Source: Conidiobolus incongruus B7586 (taxonomy: Eukaryota; Entomophthoromycota; Entomophthoromycetes; Entomophthorales; Conidiobolaceae). From it: 20,876 nucleotides of DNA. The translations under genes were made by a program, and so were the position numbers. The notes under the pieces were generated by a model, which was not told the DNA's origin, ran no database searches, and saw only the letters and a list, made by a program, of their open reading frames with translations. The stretch covers positions 1 to 20,876 of the forward strand of contig JNEM01010797.1 of assembly GCA_000697335.1 (NCBI GenBank). Direction: 5' to 3'. Shown piece by piece: positions 1 through 10,341 of this stretch (positions are counted from its first letter, which is position 1; each line of letters begins with the position of its first letter).

Positions 1-480
1 ATATTAAATATAATTATATTAAATTACTAACTTTATATTATCAAAAAAAAGTTAATTTTGGAAATAAAAATATAATTTATATATTATAAAATAATTTTAT
101 TAAAAATTAATATAAATATTCTATTTAAAATCAATATAAATATTCTATTTAAAATTAATATTTTATATAAATTAAATATCTATATTAAGTTAGAGAATAA
201 AGACTATTAATTTAATAATCAAAAATTAAATGCTCCTCTATTATTAAGATTTTATATTAAAGCTTATATAATTGTCAAGTAAATAAAGTATATTTTAACA
301 AAATTATCTAAATTTGCTAAAATCTAATAAGCCAACTTCTACCATTATATTTCAAATTATTTGTTAAACTTACTAAGTAAGCTAATAGGATAAAGGGAAA
401 ATAACCCCAAAAAAATTTGAAAAATTAATAATATATCAAATATCTTATAAAAAACAAATCAAATTCACTAATAACTTGGT
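1..480. other. AT-rich left flank, no gene recognised
   Basis: This stretch is AT-rich and poor in CpA and TpG, like the transposon beside it, so it probably belongs to the same mutated repeat block. Both strands are dense in stop codons. I see no RNA gene, promoter element or family member here. It could hold remnants of an older repeat too decayed to name. Confidence 0.5.
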
Positions 481-538
481 TATATACTAACCCACAAAAA
501 TGAGTCATAAAATCAAAAACACTTATATTTTAACTAAT
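481..538 (+). repeat. Tc1 left terminal inverted repeat
   Basis: Begins TATATACTAACCCAC and contains a GTCATAAAATCAAAAA core that is identical in the other end. It pairs with the reverse complement of 2000-2057. The mismatches are nearly all C/T or G/A, in keeping with RIP-type decay after insertion. Confidence 0.85.
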
Positions 539-711
539 ATTTTGATTAATATTTAATGAAATAAACCTAAATGAAATAATTAAAATCTATTATATTTATT
601 AATTATATATATCATTAAATGATGATATTTAGCTATTAATTAGTTAAAATATAAACCTTTAAATTTTACCTAAGGTAATTTACAAACTTGCTGGTTTTTG
701 ATGATAAAAAA

Positions 712-1750
712 TTAAAACCTAATATATCTACCTTTAACCTTTTTAACTTCTTTAAGTTTGTGGGGTATAGAATTAATTAACTTCTTACACTAAAAAAAGT
801 TAATCTTGTTCTATATTTCTTAAATATATTTTTAAAGTTGATCTAAATCTTTTATTAGGGGGAAAACTTTAATAGTTTTTTTTAACTAATCCTAAAGGTG
901 TTTAATTAATTTAAAGTTAAAAGATTAAAAAAGCTACTTTATAACTATTATCTTGCTATTTTTAAGTAATTTGGTAATAAAAGCTATAGTATAACAAAAG
1001 GTATTATCTTATTAGAAAATAATATTAAATTTATTTAACCTATATTATTCAATAGTTTTTTTCAATTTATTATTTAGAATACTTTAATATATCTCAATAT
1101 TAATTCCCTTATTAACTTTATAAAGATACCTTATACCTAAAGATAATATATATCCCTAAAAGATAATTAACTTATTATTATACTTTTAGATAAAATTAAC
1201 ATAATAATTATAAAGTAGTTTTATATCTATTTTAAAATATCTAGTTTTTTTATTAGATTTATTAAAATCTATTTTTATTTCATTAGATTAAATAACCTTA
1301 CTCTAATTAGTTCTAGTTTAATATTAGTGATAATATTTAAACTTTTACCTAGCTTTACAATGGGATTTTTTTAGTTAAGGGTATTTTTTCTTAAAGTGTA
1401 AGTAGTATTTATGTAGATGTAAAACATATATAATAGTATTAATGTTAATTGATATTCTTATATAGTCTTATAGTTCCTGCTATATTTTTACAATAATACT
1501 ACACTTGCCTATACTATCCTAACTATAAATATACTTCTTATCATGTTTATCTATGATTTTAACACACTTAAGTTTAAGTTTAAATGTTTTTTTATTGTTA
1601 TTCTTAACAACCTTAACTATAGTAGACTAGCTAACACTAATAATTCTAATAATATTATAAGTTGATTTATCTTCTTAATAAAGTTAATTAATATACAAGT
1701 GGATTTTTTTAGAGAGGGATTTAGGTATAATGATACTAATAAAAAAATTT
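712..1750 (-). pseudogene. Tc1-family transposase relic
   Basis: Transposase for cut-and-paste mobility, non-functional here. On the minus strand one frame runs from roughly 1750 to a stop at 712 with no visible frameshift, about the usual Tc1 length of 340 residues. Near 1620-1680 it reads like an N-terminal helix-turn-helix (IIRIISVS.STIVKVVK). Around 1265-1290 SNEIKIDF matches the SDE(T/S) block with the first catalytic Asp changed to Asn. Around 1000-1010 DNTFCYT matches the QDN.P.HT block. Exactly 34 residues later, near 900, LIKHL matches PIEHLW with the catalytic Glu changed to Lys. The C-terminal NSIPHKLKEVKKVKG matches the conserved Tc1 tail. In-frame stops are TAA or TAG at consensus Gln or Trp positions such as FQQDN and WPAQSP. 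The first base of the start codon is uncertain. Confidence 0.85.
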
Positions 1751-1999
1751 AGTATATCTATAAAATATTATATAAAATAATAACAAAAAAAGAAAAAAAA
1801 TATGGTTATATATTGTTAAATATATCCCCTTATCTCAAAAACTTGCAAATTTATAACTAACCTTGGTTAAATATTAAAGTTTAATATTTCTGCTAATAGT
1901 TTACTAAATATATCTAAATATATTTATTTATTATTAAATAATATACCTTAATTATATATTATATTTTTAAGTAATCTAATATATACAATTGCTTTAGTT

Positions 2000-2057
2000 A
2001 TTAATTAAAATATATATATTTTTGATTTTATGACTTATTTTTGCAGGTTAATATATA
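2000..2057 (-). repeat. Tc1 right terminal inverted repeat
   Basis: Read on the minus strand it begins TATATATTAACCTGC and carries the same GTCATAAAATCAAAAA core as the left end. It has equal length and ends in the TA that marks the target site. Confidence 0.85.
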
Positions 2058-3600
2058 AAGGATTTAATTTTTTAAAAGATTTTTTACTATAAAGATTATT
2101 ATAAGAATTAACATAGCAAGTGATAAGATTTAGAATAAAAAGTTTAAATATAGTTGATTAATCACTTCTAAATTCAATCATAATATTTTTGATTTAAATT
2201 ATTTAATTCAAAATTAATTTAGAGAAGATTTTATTTATTATAACAAAATAATTAAAATTAAAACAAAATATACATATAAATATATTTAGTAAGGTTTTAT
2301 AAGTATTATTGATTTAATAACTCTATTTTGTTATCATCTAATAATTTAATTAAATTTACTTATAATTTGTATCAGATCAATCTAAGTTTAATTATATTTT
2401 TATTATTATATTAAGTGATTTAATTATATAGAATTATATATTTGATATTTAATTAAAAAAATCAACCATTATATCAAATCCAGATATTTATTTTATAAAA
2501 AATATGATAAAAGTAATCTGTAATTAATTATATAAATTTATACTATATATTAAAGTTTCAACTTTAATTAAAAAATTAATATAATTTAATTTAACATAAA
2601 TTAAAAAAAATAAAATTAATAGAGTTATAAAAATATTATTTAAATATAATCAAAAATATAAGGTTTATATTAAATAATTATATTGGGTATATTTAAAATT
2701 ATTATGTATATTCCTGTGGTAAAATATTTATCAAAATATTTAATTAAATAAAAATAAATCTTTTTATTTTTATAAATAATAAAGAATTTTTTTAAAAAAT
2801 AATAATAGATAAAATAAATTATAATAATAATATATATATATCTGTTATTATGGTGTAAATTATTAATTAATTAATATTAACTATATATTTCGATAAAATA
2901 TTTTTTAAAAGATTTTTTTGAATGTTGATTAAAATAAAATATTATATAAATTATATTTAAAGTTAATAAAGTTAATGATATAAAAGCTTTTGATAAAAGA
3001 ATTAATTATAAAAATTACTAAAATTAATATATTCATTATATTAAAATTAAAATGATTATTGTTAAATAATTTGAAAATATATTTTTAAGTTAGAAAAATC
3101 TAGAATATAAATTAATTAATATTATTAAATATTAAATTTGAGTTTTATATAAAAATTTTTTCTTAAATATTAAAAACTTACCAAAAATATAACCAGAAGC
3201 TATTAATTATAAAGGAGAATATTATTTTAGTTAAGAGGCTAATTCTCTAAAATATTATATAGAGTTTTATATTTATAATAATATTTAGCTTTATAAGTAA
3301 ATTATATTTTTAAATAATATAATATATAAATAATATTAATTTAACTTATAAATATAATTCCTTTTTTCCTTCCAATATTTTATTATTCTTTTTTGATTAT
3401 TAAGAATCATAATTTTTTTTAAAGATTAAATTTATTTTTTATGAATGTTTTATTCTTATTAATACTATCTAATATATTTCCTAATAAATTTATATTAACT
3501 AATTTATTTGAAATCTTAAATAAACTCACTGATATATTAATTTACTTATATCACTAATAATTTAAGCCTTCCTCTGGATTATATTTTTTTTCCCCAATGA
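2058..3600. other. AT-rich, CpA/TpG-poor block without a recognised gene
   Basis: A continuation of the decayed repeat block right of the Tc1 element. Stop codons crowd every frame. A stretch near 3170-3300 on the plus strand shows a frame broken only by TAA/TAG, which hints at another mutated coding relic, but I cannot assign a family. From about 3600 onward CpA and TpG become common again, so the block edge lies near 3.5-3.6 kb. Confidence 0.45.
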
Positions 3601-3616
3601 TATATCGAATATTATA

Positions 3617-3636
3617 ATATATATATATATATATAT
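3617..3636. repeat. (AT)10 microsatellite
   Basis: Ten uninterrupted AT units at the transition between the mutated repeat block and the gene cluster. Confidence 0.9.
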
Positions 3637-3814
3637 TATTATATTTCATATTAAAAATTAAATTTAAATGAAATTGAAAAAGTTACATTACTTAATTTCT
3701 AATCATATAATACCAAATGGAGTGATTGATTATTTTAAATTTAGTAAAGGGTTTTAATGATCTATTTATGTGATATTGAAAATGAAATTGTAATTTTACT
3801 ATAATGTGGGGTGA

Positions 3815-3854
3815 TGACGTTGACCTGAAAGCCACCACTGTAACCACTATAAAT
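3815..3854 (+). promoter_or_regulatory. Composite promoter of gene A
   Basis: TGACGT at 3815-3820, an 8-base spacer, AAGCCACC at 3829-3836, then a TATA box (TATAAAT, 3848-3854) whose first base is 66 bp before the gene A ATG. The same order and spacing recurs before genes B to E, and the surrounding DNA is otherwise divergent, which is why I read it as functional. TGACGT is the core of a CRE/ATF-type bZIP site; the factor for AAGCCAC is unknown to me. Confidence 0.75.
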
Positions 3855-3913
3855 TTGATCTTGAATAGTTATAAAATTCATTACTATAGTAAGTTGTATT
3901 TTGTTTAATAAAA

Positions 3914-4597
3914 ATGGTTTTCTCTTCTCCCATCTTCGGTCAAGTCACTCCCTTCGGTGCTCAACCCTACTCCCAATTCCCCCAAATCCAGGCTATCAAG
4001 CAACAAGTCATTGCTCAAGCTTTCCAGACTTTGAACGCTGTTGAACAAGTTGCCGTCCAACAAATCCAGAACCCCAACCCCCACCAACTCCAACACTTCG
4101 TCTATGCTATTGAACAACAAAAGCAACAGACCAAGGCTGTCATCCAACACTTAGTCCAACTCAAATTACAGACCCTTGCTTCTGGAGTTCCCCAAGCCTA
4201 CAGCCCTGTCCAACGCCAAGAAGTTGAACAATCCGTCCAACGCTTGGTCCAATTGGCTCAAATCAAGCACCAAATTCGTCAACTCTTGAACGAATCCAAG
4301 AACACCCACAACCCCCAGAAGATCCACGACAATGCTAAGCAAGTTTTGGAATTAGCTCAACTCGCCAAGTTAGTCCTTGCTCAAATCCAACAAAACCAAT
4401 ACAGTCAGATCAACTTCGGTACCTGGGCCACCACTGGACTCTTCGGTATTAACCCCTTCGGTGCCAACTTCAACACCTATGGTTACCAAGGTCTCTGGAG
4501 TCAAACTCCCAACACCTGGGCCTACCCTACTACTTTCGGTCAATCCCCCATTTTTGGCCAATCTCCCATCTTCCGCCAATACAGCCCCTGGTATTAA
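3914..4597 (+). CDS. Gene A: Gln-rich four-helix/prion-like family protein, 227 aa
   Basis: Family not recognised. Residues 1-23 are a short aromatic/Gln leader (MVFSSPIFGQ...). Residues 24-164 are Gln-rich with regularly spaced Leu, Ile, Val and Ala. They look like four amphipathic helices (about 24-53, 55-90, 97-131, 134-164) broken at NPNP, GVP and THNP. Residues 165-227 are low complexity with GLFG, PFG and SPIFGQ motifs and end SPWY. There is no Cys, signal peptide or membrane span, so it is probably intracellular. Codons strongly favour CAA, AAC, TTC, ATC and AAG, as in highly expressed fungal genes. The start has an AAAATGG context and fits the TATA distance of its paralogs. AATAAA lies at 4616. 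It differs from gene B by only two silent bases (3964 and 4342). Confidence 0.9.
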   Translation: MVFSSPIFGQVTPFGAQPYSQFPQIQAIKQQVIAQAFQTLNAVEQVAVQQIQNPNPHQLQHFVYAIEQQKQQTKAVIQHLVQLKLQTLASGVPQAYSPVQRQEVEQSVQRLVQLAQIKHQIRQLLNESKNTHNPQKIHDNAKQVLELAQLAKLVLAQIQQNQYSQINFGTWATTGLFGINPFGANFNTYGYQGLWSQTPNTWAYPTTFGQSPIFGQSPIFRQYSPWY

Positions 4598-4621
4598 TAG
4601 AATTTATTTATTTTGAATAAA

Positions 4622-7090
4622 TTTAAATTAATACTTTAAAAAATAATTTCCTTAATAATAATTTTTCATTTTATTAATAATACTATATCATATATATATA
4701 TTTCAACAGAAAATAATATATAACCCTAATATATTATATAAGATATAATTTGTATTAATTACAAATTTAGTAATAAGTACTTTTAAATTAAGAAAAATCA
4801 GACAAATCCATAAAAATTAAATTTTTTATAATAATTTTGTAATATCAAAAAATATATATTATAATATTTTTAATATTAAAATGTTTTAACTATAATTATA
4901 AATAAACATTTTGATTTTATATTGATTTATTATCTTTATTATTATATTTCATATTCAATTTTCTATTTCAAATAACTATGAAATGTACATTAAAATATTG
5001 AATTTTTATTCTATTTTGATTGAATTTGAGTTCAAGCTATAGTTTAGTGAATTAGGTTAAAAATTTTTCATTTAAATTTAAATCAATAGTTAAAATAATT
5101 TATTTTATAGTAAAATAGGCTAAATATTTTTAATTTTTGGATTACTCGATACAAATTTACATCCTCAGGAATTCATACTAATAATTTTATTAATAATTAA
5201 AAATTGTTATATTTTAATTACAATAGTAAATCAAATACAGAAATTATTATTAAATATATGATCAAAATATGATTTTTTAATTACTTAATAATTCATATAA
5301 TACATTTTTATCATATATTTGTAAATTAATGTTAACTAACATTATATCAAACAAACTGAGTAAATTTTTTTTATATTATACTGATCAAGTCATTGTATTA
5401 CCAAATTTTAACAAATATGATATAATAAACATTTCAAATACTATCTATTATTTTTATATGATCTTAATTTATCAAATGCAATTTCATTGTCTGGTCTAAT
5501 AATCTTTAATTATATATTATTGTATATAAAAATTATCTGAGTTTCTATAAATTTAAGAATTTCCTTTTATTTTCAATTTATTTATAGAATCATATTTTTT
5601 AATATTCAGAATAGGTTGTATGAGGTAGTTGTATATATTGAAGAGCTAATTTCGTAATAAAACGAGTATAAGGTCAACAATTAAACAACTTTGTAATAGG
5701 ATTTACACAATATAATACTATAAATCCAAATTAATTTACAAATTAAATATCAATTAAACTCTTATAGGGTATAGAAAATTGTGATGTTATATTATATTAA
5801 TTAAATATCATACAATATAATTTTAAATACATACACTTATTTGGATATTAAATTACTAAAGTTTGGTATTAACATTCAATTAGTTTTTGGTCATATTTTT
5901 AATTTGAATTTTATCATTCTTAATATAAGTGATTATATATATCATTTTTGAACCTATATTAAACGTAATTTATACTTAAATTTATACTCTCAATGATTGT
6001 TATGATGATAATATTCAATATCTTTATCAAATGAAAATAACAGTAAATATTACTATTAACTAAGATGGAATCTTTCATTAAATTAAAATCGAAAAAAATT
6101 ACAATGTTACAGTGTTATTTCTTTGATGTGAAAAAATAATTGAATAATTTGATAAATTAAATGGATTCTTTGATAATTCAATTGTATCAAATTTTCATTT
6201 GATAATCAAACAAGCTTTGAACATAATACTAAAATATATATTCTTTGTTATAATTTACAGACTTTTATTAAAATAAAGAGTCATACTGAATATTAGAAGC
6301 TAGATATGGCACAGTATAAAATTAATTCTACTATAATATTTCAACATAATATACTTATTGATTTTGGTTAAAATTTTACATAAATATATTCTTAACATTA
6401 TCAAATTGTTTTATAAGGTCAAACCATTTAATATCAAGTTCTTCAATCACACTCTGATTTTAATATATTATATCATTCTCAATGTATTGTGTAAAAGCTC
6501 TTCTAATATTTATTATAATATATATTCAAAAATAGTAAATTAATTCAAAGGTGAACTGATATTGAAATATGAATTTCAAGAAATTGTCTCAAATACATAT
6601 AGAAGCCATTAATATTTGATAATTTGACTGAATGATATTAATAAAAAATTCAATATTATTAACTCGTTTTTATTTGTATCAGATAAATAAAAATGAATTT
6701 TTTCTTAATAATATTAAATGTCATTGTAAATTCAGTTGCATTATATTGGAGGTATTATTGGTGTAATATATAACTATAATCTTAAATAAAAATTTAATTG
6801 TTAAATTAATAATTATTATTAAAGTGAATAACAAAATTTATCGATTTATATAAATTCATTCATAATATGATACAATTGATTTGAATATCCAATTAATGAA
6901 TAGAATTATACTTAATATGATAATTTAGCTATGAAAATGAAGTTATTTTAAGAATATCAGATGATGATTAAGATTTATTAAAGAGTATGAAATTGACTTG
7001 ATTTTAGTTATGAATCAAACAATAGATGGGGCAGGGTTAATAAATGAAGAAGTTAAAAAACCTTATTGATAATTTAGTATGTTGGCAAAT
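4622..7090. other. A-B spacer, no gene recognised
   Basis: About 2.4 kb of AT-rich DNA with ordinary CpA and TpG frequency, unlike the left block. Only short AT-rich frames occur, such as 6358-6543, with no family similarity or promoter element. A short similarity to the DNA after gene B (around 4611-4640 against 7945-7970) suggests part of the 3' flank was duplicated with the gene. A slightly GC-richer patch near 5610-5710 has no coding or RNA signal that I can support. Confidence 0.5.
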
Positions 7091-7093
7091 TGA

Positions 7094-7134
7094 TGACGTT
7101 GCAATAAAAGCCACCAATATATTTGAATATAAAA
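7094..7134 (+). promoter_or_regulatory. Composite promoter of gene B
   Basis: TGACGT 7094-7099, 8-base spacer, AAGCCACC 7108-7115, TATAAAA 7128-7134 starting 69 bp before the ATG. It shares an unbroken 20-base match spanning the TGACGT half with the gene C promoter. The 44-base leader 7153-7196 is identical to that of gene C (10298-10341). Confidence 0.78.
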
Positions 7135-7196
7135 ATTGAATCGTTTAAGTGAAATAATATTCATCAGTATAGTATTTTGTGTATTGAATAATTAAA

Positions 7197-7880
7197 ATGG
7201 TTTTCTCTTCTCCCATCTTCGGTCAAGTCACTCCCTTCGGTGCTCAGCCCTACTCCCAATTCCCCCAAATCCAGGCTATCAAGCAACAAGTCATTGCTCA
7301 AGCTTTCCAGACTTTGAACGCTGTTGAACAAGTTGCCGTCCAACAAATCCAGAACCCCAACCCCCACCAACTCCAACACTTCGTCTATGCTATTGAACAA
7401 CAAAAGCAACAGACCAAGGCTGTCATCCAACACTTAGTCCAACTCAAATTACAGACCCTTGCTTCTGGAGTTCCCCAAGCCTACAGCCCTGTCCAACGCC
7501 AAGAAGTTGAACAATCCGTCCAACGCTTGGTCCAATTGGCTCAAATCAAGCACCAAATTCGTCAACTCTTGAACGAATCCAAGAACACCCACAACCCCCA
7601 GAAGATCCACGACAATGCTAAGCAGGTTTTGGAATTAGCTCAACTCGCCAAGTTAGTCCTTGCTCAAATCCAACAAAACCAATACAGTCAGATCAACTTC
7701 GGTACCTGGGCCACCACTGGACTCTTCGGTATTAACCCCTTCGGTGCCAACTTCAACACCTATGGTTACCAAGGTCTCTGGAGTCAAACTCCCAACACCT
7801 GGGCCTACCCTACTACTTTCGGTCAATCCCCCATTTTTGGCCAATCTCCCATCTTCCGCCAATACAGCCCCTGGTATTAA
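7197..7880 (+). CDS. Gene B: Gln-rich four-helix/prion-like family protein, 227 aa
   Basis: Encodes the same protein as gene A, residue for residue. The N-terminal leader, the helical core (24-164) and the FG/Tyr/Trp-containing tail ending SPIFRQYSPWY are unchanged. Against gene A it has two silent differences. Against gene C it has three silent differences over the first 614 bases, then an abrupt switch in the last 70 bases. Its leader matches C, not A, while its tail matches A, not C, so the gene is a mosaic. The start is fixed by the AAAATGG context and the TATA spacing. AATAAA lies at 7904, 24 bases past the stop. Function is unknown; the gene dose suggests a need for abundant product. 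Confidence 0.9.
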   Translation: MVFSSPIFGQVTPFGAQPYSQFPQIQAIKQQVIAQAFQTLNAVEQVAVQQIQNPNPHQLQHFVYAIEQQKQQTKAVIQHLVQLKLQTLASGVPQAYSPVQRQEVEQSVQRLVQLAQIKHQIRQLLNESKNTHNPQKIHDNAKQVLELAQLAKLVLAQIQQNQYSQINFGTWATTGLFGINPFGANFNTYGYQGLWSQTPNTWAYPTTFGQSPIFGQSPIFRQYSPWY

Positions 7881-7909
7881 AGTAAGTAATCTTTGGATTT
7901 TTTAATAAA

Positions 7910-10235
7910 CCAATTATTTACTGACTTTATTCAATTTCTAACATTTTTGAATTTGAATTAATACTTTGAATGGAATAGATTTTATATCCAACATAAACAT
8001 TAGTAAGTTATATTAAATTTTTAATTAATAACCAATTTAATAGGAAAAAAATTATCATATATCTTATTTAATTCTCTATTTTTAAAAATTTTATAATTTT
8101 TTACACTTTTTGATTCTTCTAATTTATTTATTAACTATTTAATCAAGATTTTTAAGTAATATCAATTTATTATAATTATTTTATTAAATTCATTTGTATT
8201 TTTGTTTGCTTTAGTCAGAGAATAAAGCTTTACTCAATTTAATTCTCTTTTTAAAGAAAATATAAGTAGTTGGCATTATTGATATTACCTTAAAAAATAC
8301 TACATTACTATTACCTAATTTCACGCAATATAATTAACGAAATGATTTTATTTGAAATATCTAGTTAATCTATTCATATTCAGGCAATATTTTGTTTTAG
8401 AATCTATATCTTTATTAACTTTAATGTTATATAATATTTCATCGTTTATACTGAAATCAATAATTCATCACGAAATTTAATTAAATAAAATAATTTTCAC
8501 TCTTAGATTTTATTTTTAATATCAAATTTTAATATAGAGCAATGAAGATAATATTCAATCATTGATATTCCATAAATAATATAATCTATTTATTGATATA
8601 AGTCAATATAGTGAAGTAGAATTTCAATTACCTTTATAACTGAAAAATGATTATAATTTTTATATATTATCATTAATTCACATGTTAAAATCAATAATTT
8701 AACTCAATACTAGATTAGTTTTATATAATAATCAATTGATATTAATTTACTTGGTATAACTAATAATTTCTGACTCTCTTTAAATATGAAGATTAATTAT
8801 TAAGTGTGTATTAAATAAACCATAAATGATACTAAAAAGTTCTTGACTCAATTAAATTAGTAATATCTGAAAAAGGCTTGATTTTTCATATATTTCCTTG
8901 TAACTCATAAATACTTAAATATTGTGAAAATTTATTCTTATTAACCAAAATTTATTTATATAATAATATTTAAAACTATATTAATAAATATTTAAAATAT
9001 TTGCAAATAAGATATATTTAAAAGTTTATAATCAATTTCTTTGCTTTTAATGGTACCTTATGAAAATATCTTTAGTTGATTAACATAATATTTATTATTA
9101 AAATATTTGTTCATTATTTCCCAACTAAATGAGATAAGTTTTTATGAGCTTAAAGTGTTTTAAGTCAGTATTCAGCTATCAATGACTTTAATCTCTGATT
9201 ATCTATTAATAAATATAATCAATTTAGAATTATTACTTAAATTAATAAAGATTTGATAATAATATTAAATGTTGTGATAAAATATTTTTGTATTGAAACT
9301 AGTATTTATAAGTTAGTTGGAAAGTATTTTGATTTTGATGATACCAATTATACTTTGAAAGATTTTGTTCATATAGACAATAGTAAATTTGGAAAATTTT
9401 ATCTTACATCAAAAGCTTATATGCTTATTTCAAAAATTTTAAAAATTATCAATTATTAAAATGAAAATTATAAATTAATAAATCTAATACTAATAATATC
9501 AATGTTTGATTATTTAAGAGATTTTCTTTTATAATGACTAAATTTTATTCTTCTAATTGATGAATTATAATACTGGTACATTTGTGATATTAGAAGTATA
9601 TAAATTATATAACTGATTTACCTGACTTATATTGATTCAATTTGGATAAAGGTATAATAATATGTTTTTAAATATTAATATTTCACCAAGTATTGCAAAT
9701 TTAAATTAAGTACTTAAAATACCATTGATAATTGAATTTTAACTAGCGCAATTTAATAATAATATTTTTAGTTTTTCAATTTGACGTAAATCAATTTTTA
9801 TATTCATTTAATCCAATCAAATATCAAACTTTTCAATTTTCATATTTTTTTGAATTTTAAATCAATTAATAATTCAAATTCAAATCAATTTTATCACTAA
9901 GTTTTATAAATTAAAACAATAAGATTGTTACTATTAAAAATAAACTCAATGAGTGTAAAATTTATGGAACATTCCTGATTCCACAGATTAATGAAAAGTG
10001 TAATGACTAACCAAATATAACAACTATGGCGTGATGTTAAAAATTTAAAGAATAATATAATTGAAGTAGCTCCGTAAGGGTTAGATATCCTTCGTTATAT
10101 TTCAAATTCAACAATATTACAAGGATGTTATATTTGTTCATAGGTATCAGATATCAATCATGCGTCATTTATTGGATGAATAACAAATTTTTGATAAATT
10201 TTGAAATTTTTGAAAAATTAAAAAAAATGATCAAA
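7910..10235. other. B-C spacer, no gene recognised
   Basis: About 2.3 kb of AT-rich DNA. The only frame with fairly mixed composition is 9253-9459 (68 codons, TTG start), which has no promoter element or family similarity and is probably chance or an old relic. A GC-richer patch at 10020-10180 includes TGCGTCA (10161-10167; TGACGCA on the minus strand), a possible extra bZIP-type site about 75 bp upstream of the gene C promoter. I could not fold a tRNA from this patch. Confidence 0.5.
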
Positions 10236-10239
10236 TTGA

Positions 10240-10280
10240 TGACGTTGCAATTAAAGCCACCAAATTTTTTTAATATAAAT
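10240..10280 (+). promoter_or_regulatory. Composite promoter of gene C
   Basis: TGACGT 10240-10245, 8-base spacer, AAGCCACC 10254-10261, TATAAAT 10274-10280 starting 68 bp before the ATG. Only the element and the 44-base leader match gene B closely; the DNA between the TATA box and the leader has diverged. Confidence 0.78.
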
Positions 10281-10341
10281 CTGAAGGTTAACAGATGAAT
10301 AATATTCATCAGTATAGTATTTTGTGTATTGAATAATTAAA

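Larger units (their letters stand above)
481..2057 (-). mobile_element. Tc1/mariner (DD34E-type) DNA transposon, RIP-like fossil
   Basis: A complete-looking but dead DNA transposon of about 1.58 kb. Its ends are 58-bp terminal inverted repeats (481-538 and 2000-2057) that pair at 50 of 58 positions. Seven of the eight mismatches are transitions. Both ends finish in TA, as expected for the TA target of Tc1/mariner elements. The body holds a minus-strand transposase relic of about 340 codons with a helix-turn-helix region and a DD34E spacing. The reading frame appears free of indels, but many Gln and Trp codons have become TAA or TAG. That pattern is what fungal RIP produces. The element cannot encode a working transposase. 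Confidence 0.88.

Noticed and set aside
3170-3310. Possible further coding relic broken only by TAA/TAG
   Set aside because: Too short and too AT-rich to assign to any family.
3905-4150. Antisense Leu/Ser/Val-rich frames opposite genes A, B, C (MLDDSLGLLLL...) and opposite D, E and H
   Set aside because: They mirror CAA/CAA-rich codons as TTG on the other strand, recur only because the sense genes are copies, and lack a promoter or independent conservation.
6358-6543. 61-codon Ile/Asn/Tyr-rich frame in the A-B spacer
   Set aside because: The composition is what AT-rich non-coding DNA gives by chance; the same holds for 18211-18408 and minus-strand 20011-20211.
9253-9459. 68-codon frame in the B-C spacer
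   Set aside because: It needs a TTG start, is AT-driven in codons, and has no promoter element or similarity that I recognise. It might be an old relic but cannot be supported.
9781-9787. Isolated TGACGT in the B-C spacer
   Set aside because: No AAGCCAC partner and no TATA box at the family spacing; no gene follows.
10060-10120. GC-richer patch with a TTCAAATTC suggestive of a tRNA T-loop
   Set aside because: No acceptor stem or cloverleaf can be paired around it.
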